Assembly: GCA_029261305.1 (NCBI GenBank) | Contig: JAJDBO010000347.1 | Coordinates: forward strand, 1 to 10,881 | Direction: 5' to 3' | DNA: 10,881 bases | Source of the DNA: Nitrospirales bacterium | GTDB taxonomy: Bacteria > Nitrospirota > Nitrospiria > Nitrospirales > UBA8639 | In this document: positions 1 through 7,386 of the stretch, in pieces | Layout of the letters: every line of letters starts with the position of its first letter | How positions within the stretch are numbered: position 1 is the first letter of the stretch | The notes under the pieces: model-generated | Seen by the model: only the letters and a program-made list of their open reading frames with translations | The model's database searches: none | Told to the model about the DNA's origin: nothing | Program-made: the position numbers and the translations under genes

Positions 1-795
1 CGTAGGTCGAAATAACCGATTGACACCACTCAATGACTCAGAAAATCCAATCACCAGCACGCCAGAATCCTGTAAGGCATCGTAAAAACTCGTGACAATT
101 TTTCGTCTCGCCTCTTGGTCAAAATAAATGAGGACATTTCGGCAAAATATGATGTCAATGTCTCGAAAGGATCGTAGATGAAGAGAATCGAACAAATTGG
201 CACTCGAAAATTTGACCAGTTTTCGCAGGCTTGGCCCGACAGTAAATTGTCCTTCAGACTGAACAAAGTATTTTTGCAGAAGATTTGGAGGGACATTTCG
301 AATCGAATACGGGCCATACACGCCACGGCGCGCTGTAGCCAACACCTGCTCACTTAAGTCAGTGGCAAAAATTTGCACATCCCAATTTGCCAAAGACGAA
401 AACTCCTCCGTCATCAGCATGGCTAAGGTAAAGGGTTCTTCTCCAGAGGAGCATCCAGCACTCCAAATTCGAATTTTCTTAACCCGTTCTCGTCCTTTGA
501 TGATCTGGGGCAAAATCACCTGCCGGAAACAATCTACTTGCGCCATGTCACGATAAAAAAACGTTTCATTCGTCGTCACACAATTGAATAATTCAATAAT
601 TTCTTTTTCCCGCTGCGGATCGAATCGTAAATAGTGGTAATACTCTTCAAAGTTCTGACAATGGACCCCAACAAGTCGCGCCTGCAGGCGACTTTCCAAC
701 AGGTATTTTTTCGACTCTGGGAATTCCAAACCACTTTTCTCGTGGATCAAATCTCGAAGACGATGAAAAGTCTCGTAAGACAAGGCGATACTCAT
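1..795 (-). CDS. cheR: CheR-type chemotaxis protein methyltransferase, 3' end cut by window edge
   Basis: This enzyme transfers methyl groups from S-adenosylmethionine to glutamates of chemoreceptors in the cytoplasm, the adaptation step opposed by CheB. The 265 visible residues show the CheR plan: an N-terminal helical domain (about 1-75), the NETFFYR motif (76-82), the SAM-binding glycine motif WSAGCSSGEEPFTLA (111-125), the acidic ATDLS segment (144-148) and IIFCRNVLIYF (215-225). Family members run about 270-290 residues, so I estimate 10-25 residues are missing past position 1. The start at 793-795 is supported by an AAGGAG sequence (803-808) seven bases upstream. The start overlaps the stop of the HEAT gene as ATGA, which indicates translational coupling. 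I see no TPR extension, but the C-terminus is off the window. Identification is firm; which receptors it modifies cannot be told. Confidence 0.96.
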   Translation of the reverse strand, partial: MSIALSYETFHRLRDLIHEKSGLEFPESKKYLLESRLQARLVGVHCQNFEEYYHYLRFDPQREKEIIELFNCVTTNETFFYRDMAQVDCFRQVILPQIIKGRERVKKIRIWSAGCSSGEEPFTLAMLMTEEFSSLANWDVQIFATDLSEQVLATARRGVYGPYSIRNVPPNLLQKYFVQSEGQFTVGPSLRKLVKFSSANLFDSLHLRSFRDIDIIFCRNVLIYFDQEARRKIVTSFYDALQDSGVLVIGFSESLSGVNRLFRPT

Positions 796-2732
796 CCTGC
801 CACTCCTTCGTTGAGTGGAGAGACATGAAGTTGAGCAAGGGCTTGCATCACTTCTTGTTGTACCTCTGGTTCGGCATCTGCCTGGAGCCGTTTCAAAGGT
901 TCAATCGCTTGCGGATCACCCAATGTTCCTAAGGCACGCACAACAGCTAATTGCAACAAGGGGGGCACTCCATCCAATATCCTAAGGAAAAATGGAACGA
1001 CCGCGGTATCATGGACCGCAGCCAGTTGCTCCACCGCTCGAGAACGAACCCAGACATCTGGATCTTCTAGAACCGCCTTACGCAAGAGGGAAGCACTCAC
1101 CCTTCCTGGGAAATTTCCCAATGTTTGCAGAACGGCCTGCCGAATGTGGGAATGAAGATCGGTAGACGCAGAAATAAGAATTTCAAGGACAGGTTCACTA
1201 TGCACGGCACTCAACCGTTCCACGATTTTCAATCGTACCCTCCAATCGGGATCACAAAGATGCTGCCCTAGGCATCCAATCACTGATGGATCCAAAGGCA
1301 TCGGCCAATGTGCCACGACGGCTTCTCGTATTTCTGGTCGATGATGATGAAGTAACTGTTCAAGCATCTTGATGGTAGATGTCTCAGTAAGGGTCACAAT
1401 CGCTCGCACCTGCTCATTGATCGCATCAGGATATGGCTCATGATTAATCTGCTCCCACAAAATGGGCTCGCCTTCCTGAAGACCCCGTTCTGCAACAATG
1501 CGAGCAGCTTCGCCTCTTACATACCCGCTCAGATCCTGTAGCGCCGTGAGGACCGACGCTTCTACACCATCGACTCCCATCCGACCTAAGGCCATGAGCG
1601 CGGCACGACGAATTTCACGATTCTCCGATTGCGAAACCAACTCGCCTAGCACAGGAATTGCTTTGACAGCATTTCGAGCCTCTAACGTGTGTATACACAA
1701 CACGGCCATTGATTCATCCGCGCTCGATGCCATCTGCAATAATTGCGACTCATCTCCAATCTTTGTCAGAGCATCCAGGGCTGCAACATGGATTGCATCT
1801 TCTGAATTTTCATGAAAAGATAAAAATTGAAGTAGTGCCCCAGTAGCTTGAGCATTACCCAACAAACGAAGCCCCCGGAGAGCCGCACCTTGCACTTCTG
1901 GCTCACGAGTCTTCAAAGCCGCCACCAATTCGGCAAATAAAAAGGCCTGCATTTCTTCACGGTGAAACACTTCACAGTCGTCCCCAACCAATTCCAAGAT
2001 GGTGACAAACAACAGATGGCGTAATGGTCGATTAGCAGTTGGGAGCATGTCCAATAAATCTGGGAGGACGTCCCGAGCGCCAATTTTCCCAAGCGCCTCG
2101 ACGACCATGCCCTGAAGAATAGCGTCTTCGGAGGCGAGGAGTTCATGAAGAGAGGCTGTCGCGCGTATATCTTTGAGATTACCTAATGCATTAATCGCAC
2201 TGAACACGACCCACTCTTCTTGGTCATGGAGTAATGCCATCAACGGTTCAACGGCTCGCGTGTCTCCAAGATTGCCTAACGCCTCTGCGGCTGACGCACG
2301 AACATTAGGACAGTGATCATTCAAGAAAAATAAGAGCCCATTCAGGGCCTGCGTCCCTCCAATATGGCCTACAATGTCGGCGATAAATTTTCGAATGTGG
2401 GAATCGGAATGTACGGCTGCTTGGAGAATAGGACCAACAGCTTGAGGACCAAGCTGTTGCAATACTTCCAGGGCCATGCTTCTGGGTTGGACCGCTGCAT
2501 GCAACAGCGGCAACACATGAACGGCCACCAGTTTTGGATCGCAATCCATCAACGACTGGGCGGCTGCATCCTGCACCGCCACATGTGGATCACTCAAGGC
2601 CGAAGCCAACATTTCAATGGTGACCTCACCGGCCCCGACTAACTGAGCCTCCTGCTTCAGGGCTTCGATCGCGGTTCGGCGAACCCCAGGGTCGGGATCC
2701 TGAAGAAGCATCGTTGCCACATCATTTGCCAT
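792..2732 (-). CDS. HEAT-repeat (PBS lyase HEAT-like) protein, about 18 repeats
   Basis: This is a 646-residue all-helical repeat protein with no signal peptide, membrane segment or recognisable enzyme domain. Tandem units of about 30-35 residues recur, with signatures such as DPGVRRTAIEAL, CPNVRASAAEALGNLGD, NREIRRAALMALGRMG, DPDWRVRLKIVERL and EPEVQQEVMQALAQL; I count roughly 18. HEAT arrays form curved solenoids that bind other proteins, so a scaffold or adaptor role is likely. The stop is fused to the cheR start (ATGA), so a role with CheR or the receptor array is the natural inference. HEAT proteins occur in some alternative chemosensory clusters, as I recall. I chose the ATG at 2730-2732. 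Three in-frame GTG codons directly precede it, then a stop at 2742-2744. No good Shine-Dalgarno is visible before any of these, so the exact start is uncertain by three codons. The partner is unknown. Confidence 0.9.
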   Translation of the reverse strand: MANDVATMLLQDPDPGVRRTAIEALKQEAQLVGAGEVTIEMLASALSDPHVAVQDAAAQSLMDCDPKLVAVHVLPLLHAAVQPRSMALEVLQQLGPQAVGPILQAAVHSDSHIRKFIADIVGHIGGTQALNGLLFFLNDHCPNVRASAAEALGNLGDTRAVEPLMALLHDQEEWVVFSAINALGNLKDIRATASLHELLASEDAILQGMVVEALGKIGARDVLPDLLDMLPTANRPLRHLLFVTILELVGDDCEVFHREEMQAFLFAELVAALKTREPEVQGAALRGLRLLGNAQATGALLQFLSFHENSEDAIHVAALDALTKIGDESQLLQMASSADESMAVLCIHTLEARNAVKAIPVLGELVSQSENREIRRAALMALGRMGVDGVEASVLTALQDLSGYVRGEAARIVAERGLQEGEPILWEQINHEPYPDAINEQVRAIVTLTETSTIKMLEQLLHHHRPEIREAVVAHWPMPLDPSVIGCLGQHLCDPDWRVRLKIVERLSAVHSEPVLEILISASTDLHSHIRQAVLQTLGNFPGRVSASLLRKAVLEDPDVWVRSRAVEQLAAVHDTAVVPFFLRILDGVPPLLQLAVVRALGTLGDPQAIEPLKRLQADAEPEVQQEVMQALAQLHVSPLNEGVAG

Positions 2733-2799
2733 CACCACCACTCATTGAATCACTGTCTTCAAGAGTCGAGGAATCCGCACAGGGTTACCCCCCGTATTC

Positions 2800-2816
2800 C
2801 TTCTCAATTCGAGAAG
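2800..2816 (-). repeat. Inverted repeat, 6-bp arms, 5-base loop
   Basis: The arms CTTCTC (2800-2805) and GAGAAG (2811-2816) pair perfectly around a 5-base loop AATTC. The repeat lies about 70 bases upstream of the HEAT start. No T-run follows, so termination is unlikely; function unknown. Confidence 0.5.
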
Positions 2817-2868
2817 ATCAGGCCCCCACGTGGCTCACCGCTCCCTGCCCCGAATCACGCATGATCAA

Positions 2869-2889
2869 GTTTCCGTAGAAAACGGAAAC
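2869..2889 (-). repeat. Perfect 8-bp inverted repeat in the HTH-HEAT gap
   Basis: The arms GTTTCCGT (2869-2876) and ACGGAAAC (2882-2889) are exact reverse complements around five bases. It lies 55 bases downstream of the HTH stop codon. It may be an operator for a dimeric regulator or an RNA stem-loop. The lack of a following T-run argues against an intrinsic terminator. Confidence 0.6.
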
Positions 2890-2943
2890 CGATATGCCCA
2901 TTTCGCATGGGTGGGCAACAGATGGCCAGCGACGACCGATAAA

Positions 2944-3150
2944 CTAAGACTGTTTTGCCGATGTTTCGGCGTGGGAAACCTCGTCAACCCCGGCGCTTTG
3001 CACCCACGATTCAATTTCTTCGCGCACGAACCGCCAATGCTTCCCAACCTTATGGCCAGGGAGGCGTCGTTCGCGTGCCAATTTGTAAATCGTGGACTTT
3101 GGCACCTTGAGAAACGACGAGACTTCACTCAATGTGAGAAGATCTCTCAT
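2944..3150 (-). CDS. Small excisionase/MerR-like helix-turn-helix DNA-binding protein
   Basis: A 68-residue protein matching the HTH_17/excisionase type: a winged helix-turn-helix with the phrases LTLSEVSSFLKVPKSTIYKLA (recognition helix region) and LPGHKVGKHWRFVREEIESWV (wing and following helix). Proteins of this family bind DNA as architectural or regulatory factors (AlpA, BldC and phage Xis are relatives). Nothing here resembles an integrase or att site, so a role in regulating this locus is more likely than excision. I chose the ATG at 3148-3150 because a GAGG (3158-3161) sits seven bases upstream. The other ATG at 3154-3156 would leave only one base after GAGG. A sigma-28-like promoter stands about 30 bases upstream of the start. 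The last dozen residues after the wing are polar and probably disordered. The target sites are unknown. Confidence 0.88.
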   Translation of the reverse strand: MRDLLTLSEVSSFLKVPKSTIYKLARERRLPGHKVGKHWRFVREEIESWVQSAGVDEVSHAETSAKQS

Positions 3151-3187
3151 GTTCATACCTCGTTAAGACTGTTGCTAGTTGATTGCG

Positions 3188-3215
3188 TTATCGGAGTGGA
3201 AATTCCCAAACTTAA
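3188..3215 (-). promoter_or_regulatory. Sigma-28 (FliA)-like promoter for the HTH-HEAT-cheR unit
   Basis: On the minus strand TTAAGTTT (3208-3215) is followed after 12 bases by TCCGATAA (3188-3195). Enteric sigma-28 promoters have TAAAGTTT, 11 bases, GCCGATAA, so each box matches 7 of 8 and the spacer is one longer. Read another way it is TAAG-N15-TCCGATAA against TAAA-N15-GCCGATAA. Transcription would start near 3180, leaving a leader of about 30 bases before the HTH start codon, a normal geometry. A second site with the same layout lies at 9485-9512. Confidence 0.68.
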
Positions 3216-3321
3216 GGAAGAAATACATCAATTAGGCAAAATTGTTCTCAGGTCATTTCCATAGGCATCAAACCGTATACGTTTTGGATGGAATTTGCTC
3301 TTCGGTGGCCACGAGTGAGTC
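3216..3321 (-). other. Intergenic stretch between REC-HATPase gene and HTH promoter
   Basis: This non-coding stretch downstream of the REC-HATPase stop has no clear intrinsic terminator. The only symmetry noticed is CGTATACG, an 8-base palindrome inside an A/T-flanked context near 3274-3281. Read-through from the upstream genes into the HTH gene therefore remains possible. Confidence 0.4.
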
Positions 3322-4272
3322 TCATGTCGATGCCTTTGAACCCAGTGACGAAGTCGTTGGTACCCCATATTGAATCTCAAGTCGTACCTCATTGCCTCGA
3401 CCAAAATATTGGATGTGGGGGATGAGGGTTTTGACCAAAAAAATCCCCCGTCCCGAACCAGCCAAGCTAGGAATGGTTTCACCATTGCCACTGAGAAGTG
3501 GCTCCCAATCAAATCCTTCTCCTTCATCACAAATTCGACATTGAAAGGTATGATGACTGGGATTGTTTTCCATCCACACGGTCACTCTTCGCGCAGCATA
3601 GATGGGCATATGGCGACGAGAGTCAAGCAAGGCCTCATAGGTATCATTCATGAGAGCTTCCTGCTTCTCGACCGCAGAGATTCCCAAATTTCCATGCTCA
3701 ATGGCATTGATCAGCAACTCTTGCAACCCCATTCGAACATGCAATTGAGCGGACTCCGGCAACCAGACCTCGACAGGCTTGAGCATCACGGTGAGAATCC
3801 CACCTAAGTTTTCTAGATCGTTTTCCATCTCAAACGACCACGTTAATTTTCCAAGCGATTTTAACGATTGAGACTCCATTCCTTCGGCTCGAATGAGTGA
3901 CAACGCTCGATCCAACGTATTTTTTAATTCAGAAATTTGAAATGGTTTGTGAAGATAATCACACGCTCCCGCTTTGAGCGCGGCAACCGCGGTCGACTCA
4001 TCGCCATACCCGGTCACGATAATGACGGGACAATCTGGACAACGAACCTTCAGCTGATGAGTCAACGACAACCCATCCATGTTCGGCATGCGTACATCCG
4101 TCACCACCAAATTCGGTTGATGTTCCTCAAACAGTTTCAGGGCTTCCGCGCCATCCGAAGCCGCCAACACGTTCAACCCTAACAATTTTACCGTCTCCCC
4201 TAAGCATTCAAGGGTCACAGGATCATCATCCACCACGAGTACTGTCTCAGGTTGTTGAGGAAGCATAACCAT
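3322..4272 (-). CDS. Response regulator with RsbW-like ATPase/kinase output domain (REC-HATPase)
   Basis: A 316-residue cytoplasmic protein. Residues about 9-125 form a complete receiver: acidic cluster DDD (15-17), phosphoacceptor D59 in VVTDVRMPNMDG, T87 and K109 in HKPF. Residues about 140-302 are a GHKL ATPase of the anti-sigma/RsbW type, with no dimerisation-histidine domain: N-box ELLINAIEHGN (185-195), G1 box CDEGEGFDW (248-256) and G2 box GSGRGIFLVK (272-281). A longer helical insert with RRHMPIYAARRVTV (219-232) follows the N-box. The family logic is serine phosphorylation of a STAS partner or binding of a sigma factor, here gated by receiver phosphorylation. The STAS protein at 8970-9326 is the obvious candidate partner and the upstream hybrid kinase the likely phosphodonor (inference). 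No PP2C domain is present. The start ATG (4270-4272) follows AAGGA (4284-4288) by 11 bases, slightly long; the gap to the upstream gene is 38 bases, consistent with cotranscription. Confidence 0.9.
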   Translation of the reverse strand: MVMLPQQPETVLVVDDDPVTLECLGETVKLLGLNVLAASDGAEALKLFEEHQPNLVVTDVRMPNMDGLSLTHQLKVRCPDCPVIIVTGYGDESTAVAALKAGACDYLHKPFQISELKNTLDRALSLIRAEGMESQSLKSLGKLTWSFEMENDLENLGGILTVMLKPVEVWLPESAQLHVRMGLQELLINAIEHGNLGISAVEKQEALMNDTYEALLDSRRHMPIYAARRVTVWMENNPSHHTFQCRICDEGEGFDWEPLLSGNGETIPSLAGSGRGIFLVKTLIPHIQYFGRGNEVRLEIQYGVPTTSSLGSKAST

Positions 4273-4310
4273 TTCTTGAGCAATCCTTTGTTAGAAACTT
4301 CAGATGATGT

Positions 4311-7280
4311 TCAAGGGTTGTTCTCGCCACCAGAGCGGGTGATATGGACCTGAAAATCTTGGGTAAGTTCTCCAATGCCATTGGCCAAATTCGTGTAAGC
4401 CAATTCGGCAGCATGAGACTGTTGTTCCTTAGCCGCTTGTTCGAGATCGACGGCATAAGTCACCACGCGTTCTGCACGGAAGGCCCCGATCGACCCCTTG
4501 AGCATATGAGCGGACCGCTCCACAGCGAGATAATCGTGTTGATTAAGAGCCTCTCGGATTGTGATGATGGTGGCAGGGGCAGTATCAAGAAACAGTTCCA
4601 TCAACTCTCCTAATAACACGTGATCTCCATCCATATGAGAAAGCGCAACATTGATGTCCCATAACGGAGGGCCAGCACCAGAAGTCTCATGCGATCCTCC
4701 ACCCTCCCACTCCTGGCCCCCCACTCCAAGTTTAACAAGTTTCGATTCCGACGCGTCCCCACTGTCCTTCTTCGTGAACGACGATTGTTTCGGTATCCAT
4801 TGTGCTAAGACATCCACGACGTCAGAAAGTCGAAGTGGTTTGATCAAATAATCATCCATGCCGGCGGCAAGACATTTTTCCCGATCACCGGGCATCGCAT
4901 TGGCGGTCATGGCAATAATGGGAAGATGACTCGTCATTCGTCGCTCATCGCTGGTCACTGGTCGCTGGTGAGAGGGTTCACCATTTTTCACTTCTGCCGC
5001 TTCACGTCGTCGAATTTCTTGTGTCGCTTGGAGTCCATCCATATGAGGCATTTGCCAATCCATGAAGACAAGGTCATAGAATTCCGTGGAAACGGCTTCA
5101 CAGGCATCTCTTCCGTTATGTACGGCTTCAACCTCTACTCCAGTCTTTTTCAACATACCCATAATCACCTTGAGATTTATGGGATTATCCTCGGCCAACA
5201 ATATTCGACCATGAAATGTTGGCAGTGAAGGAGAACACTCGGTAGCAGATTGAGGCGGGGCGACACTGACAGGGAGTGAATTTCCAGGAACGGAGCCAAC
5301 AGGTTGAGACGCGAGGTTATGCAAACATTTATAGAGCCGTGAACGACGGAGAGGTTTGGTGAGCCACATCTCCACTCCCGCCTCTGAAGCCCGTTCCCCA
5401 CTCCTCCGAGTTCCACGAAGCAGAAGCACGAGAGGAACCTGAGCATCCCCCATCGCAGCCCGCAATACTTGAATGAGATCTTTCGGATTCTCGTCGAATC
5501 CATCAGTATCAACAAACGCGACATCATACACCTTTGAATCTGAAGGCCTGTTTTGCAAGACCTGCACAGCTTCAGCCAACGATTTAAGACTACGACAAGA
5601 TACCTGCGCGGCAATCAACGATTCTTTAATACCCTGTCTGGTTGGTGCATGCGCTTCGAGTAACAAGACCGTGCGCCCGTGAAACTGGAGGCTATCTGGA
5701 AAAGATGATGAACGGTGGCCAGAGGATGGTAGGGAAAACGGCAACGTCACCCAGAATTCGCTTCCCTGATTCAGTTCGGATGTCACACCTATGGCCCCCC
5801 CCATAAGCTCGGTCAATTGTTTTGAAATGGCCAAACCCAGCCCTGTTCCCCCATACTTTCGAGTGGTGGCAGAGTCCGCCTGAGAAAAGGCTTGAAATAA
5901 GCGACGTTGCCCTTCCAATGAAAGTCCGATCCCGGTATCACGGATTGCAAAATGCAATCCCAAAGGATTCATGTCTTTGATTACACCAGGCAGTTCCTTT
6001 TCAGAATCCAAGGGCACGATCTTAACCTCAATCACCACTTCCCCGCGGTCAGTAAACTTAATTGCATTGCCAATTAGGTTGGTTAAGATTTGTTGTAACC
6101 GTACCGGGTCGCCTAACAACCAAGCGGGCACATCCGAAGAAACCAGGCCAGCAAGATGAAGCCCTTTATCATGAGCGCGCAGCGCCACCATATCCAACAC
6201 ATCTTCAAGTAGGGTGGGAAAATCGAATTCGATCATTTCAAGATCGACTCTTCCAGCTTCGATTTTGGAGAAATCCAATATGTCATTAATTATGGTCAAG
6301 AGCCCTTCAGCTGATTTTTGAATGGTCTCAGCATCTTCACGTTGCTCCGCGCTCAAGGAACCATCGGAAAGCAATGCGGTCATACCAATAATCCCATTTA
6401 ATGGCGTGCGAATTTCATGGCTCATGGTAGCTAAGAACGCAGCTTTGGCTCTAGTAGCGGCCTCTGCTTTTGTCAACGCTTCGTCCAGTTCAACATTTTT
6501 CTGGCCTAATACCTCGACGAATTGCCCAAGCTCATCAGCCGCATTCTTCCGCTCAGTCACATCAATGCCGTAACCCCGCACGAGGTGCAACTCATGTAAT
6601 GGACAAAATAACCAAGCATATTGCCTCTCCCCAACATCGACCTCAACGTCTTGCTCAGAGACCCCAAGCTCAAGACATCGTTCGACAATTTCTTGCACAT
6701 CCTTAGGCAAAGCCGAAGAAAACCCTTCTTCGCGAAACCCGGCTTGTTCCATCAGACGAGTCATGGAGGGATTGGCGTATAACATATTGGCTTGAATATC
6801 CAATTCCACAATGGGAAAGGGACTCTCTTCTGGAATCGAGGCCAAGCGATGCAGGTCTTCTTCCATTTGAATCTGATTAGCCAGATCCCGAAAACTCAAC
6901 ACCACCCCGGATGCCCCTTCATCCACAAGTGGCGTACACGTCAACTCCACCACAAGCCATTCCCCGTTTCGCACTTTGAGGCCTGCGCGAGGGAGCCATA
7001 TCGGTTTGCCTGTTTGTAATACATGGGCAATCGGACAGAACTCTTGAGTCAGCTTATCAGGGAGGGACACACACTGAGTCACGTCATGAAAAGACTGGCC
7101 TTGGCAGACAGATTCGCCCCACCCTAGCAAACGCACGGCTTCTTGGTTCAGAGACTGCACAATGCCAAGCTGGTCGAGCGTACAGACTCCCATGGCCAAA
7201 GAATTGAGTACCGCACGATTGGACGCATGGAGCCATCGTAATTCTTGCTCTATGGAAGGCAACGGTGTTTGAGGTGACAT
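4311..7280 (-). CDS. Hybrid sensor histidine kinase, PAS-PAS-HisKA-HATPase-REC-REC-HPt
   Basis: A 989-residue phosphorelay kinase without membrane segments, so it senses a cytoplasmic signal. Domains in order: PAS (about 17-132), PAS (about 145-245), a short coiled coil (250-282), HisKA with phospho-histidine H288 in FLATMSHEIRTPLNG, and HATPase with N405 (NLIGNAIKFT), RDTGIG (447-452) and KYGGTGLGLA (475-484). A degenerate receiver follows (about 536-656). It has LLLEAHAP where the acidic pair should be, but keeps D591 and K642. Next is an intact receiver (691-828: E697/D698, D741, T792, K814), then an HPt domain (about 885-975) with H925 in SAHMLKGS. The plan is that of BarA/GacS-like kinases, lacking their membrane part. 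The intact receiver carries an insert coded partly by a heptamer DNA repeat (4929-4970). I chose ATG 7278-7280 because AAAGG (7287-7291) lies six bases upstream; the TTG just before it is too close. The REC-HATPase gene follows after 38 bases and is a plausible phosphate acceptor. Confidence 0.95.
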   Translation of the reverse strand: MSPQTPLPSIEQELRWLHASNRAVLNSLAMGVCTLDQLGIVQSLNQEAVRLLGWGESVCQGQSFHDVTQCVSLPDKLTQEFCPIAHVLQTGKPIWLPRAGLKVRNGEWLVVELTCTPLVDEGASGVVLSFRDLANQIQMEEDLHRLASIPEESPFPIVELDIQANMLYANPSMTRLMEQAGFREEGFSSALPKDVQEIVERCLELGVSEQDVEVDVGERQYAWLFCPLHELHLVRGYGIDVTERKNAADELGQFVEVLGQKNVELDEALTKAEAATRAKAAFLATMSHEIRTPLNGIIGMTALLSDGSLSAEQREDAETIQKSAEGLLTIINDILDFSKIEAGRVDLEMIEFDFPTLLEDVLDMVALRAHDKGLHLAGLVSSDVPAWLLGDPVRLQQILTNLIGNAIKFTDRGEVVIEVKIVPLDSEKELPGVIKDMNPLGLHFAIRDTGIGLSLEGQRRLFQAFSQADSATTRKYGGTGLGLAISKQLTELMGGAIGVTSELNQGSEFWVTLPFSLPSSGHRSSSFPDSLQFHGRTVLLLEAHAPTRQGIKESLIAAQVSCRSLKSLAEAVQVLQNRPSDSKVYDVAFVDTDGFDENPKDLIQVLRAAMGDAQVPLVLLLRGTRRSGERASEAGVEMWLTKPLRRSRLYKCLHNLASQPVGSVPGNSLPVSVAPPQSATECSPSLPTFHGRILLAEDNPINLKVIMGMLKKTGVEVEAVHNGRDACEAVSTEFYDLVFMDWQMPHMDGLQATQEIRRREAAEVKNGEPSHQRPVTSDERRMTSHLPIIAMTANAMPGDREKCLAAGMDDYLIKPLRLSDVVDVLAQWIPKQSSFTKKDSGDASESKLVKLGVGGQEWEGGGSHETSGAGPPLWDINVALSHMDGDHVLLGELMELFLDTAPATIITIREALNQHDYLAVERSAHMLKGSIGAFRAERVVTYAVDLEQAAKEQQSHAAELAYTNLANGIGELTQDFQVHITRSGGENNP
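4929..4970 (+). repeat. Six tandem heptamers (consensus RYTSRTS) inside the hybrid kinase gene
   Basis: Six consecutive 7-mers read ACTCGTC, ATTCGTC, GCTCATC, GCTGGTC, ACTGGTC and GCTGGTG, all fitting RYTSRTS. The 42 bases are 14 codons, so the kinase frame is kept. The peptide made from the minus strand is itself a 7-residue repeat, HQRPVTS then DERRMTS (residues 771-784). It falls between the DWQMPHMDG and PIIAMTANA segments of the intact receiver, where relatives are normally shorter. Confidence 0.8.
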
Positions 7281-7386
7281 CAAAAACCTTTCTTCCTATC
7301 AGCCAGGATTGAGGCGTGAGTTTATGAGACCGCTGTGCCTCCTCGGTTCACGTCTTTCCTCTTTCCTAATTTTTAGACTTCTACCT
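7281..7386 (-). other. Gap between HD-GYP and hybrid kinase genes
   Basis: This 106-base gap holds the AAAGG ribosome site of the kinase (7287-7291) and a purine-rich minus-strand stretch in which a heptamer AGGAAAG is doubled (7354-7367). I see neither a convincing terminator nor a promoter, so cotranscription of the two genes is plausible. Confidence 0.4.

Larger units (their letters stand above)
2733..2943 (-). promoter_or_regulatory. Intergenic leader with several inverted repeats ahead of the HEAT gene
   Basis: About 210 bases separate the HTH gene from the HEAT gene and hold no convincing ORF. Reading the minus strand one meets a CCCAT/ATGGG inverted repeat (2897-2911, with an overlapping alternative TGCCCA/TGGGCA at 2895-2917), a perfect 8-bp hairpin (2869-2889), the palindrome CCACGTGG (2826-2833) and a 6-bp hairpin (2800-2816). 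None is followed by a T-run, so they do not look like intrinsic terminators. They could be operators for the neighbouring HTH protein or structures controlling translation of the HEAT gene, whose own start lacks a clear ribosome site. No sigma-70-like promoter was recognised. Confidence 0.5.

Noticed and set aside
2733..2741. GTG starts of the HEAT gene
   Set aside because: They add only three residues (M/V V V) and have no better ribosome site than the ATG, though they cannot be excluded.
2745..2783. Twelve-codon GTG-started leader peptide ending just before the HEAT start
   Set aside because: The nearest AAGGA is too far upstream and the peptide has no distinctive composition.
2869..2889. 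Rho-independent terminator after the HTH gene
   Set aside because: The stem is perfect but no T-run follows on the minus strand.
2944..3150. Excisionase-like gene as a sign of a prophage or integrative element
   Set aside because: No integrase, att-like repeat, transposase or phage gene nearby; the HTH family is also common in ordinary regulators.
2830..3264. Plus-strand 144-codon ORF across the HTH gene and both flanking gaps
   Set aside because: The opposite strand carries a clear HTH domain with promoter and ribosome site; the plus-strand translation resembles no family.
3370..3807. Plus-strand 145-codon ORF
   Set aside because: It is antisense to the well-defined HATPase domain and has no recognisable domain.
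7281..7283. TTG start of the hybrid kinase
   Set aside because: It directly precedes an ATG with better spacing (six bases) from AAAGG.
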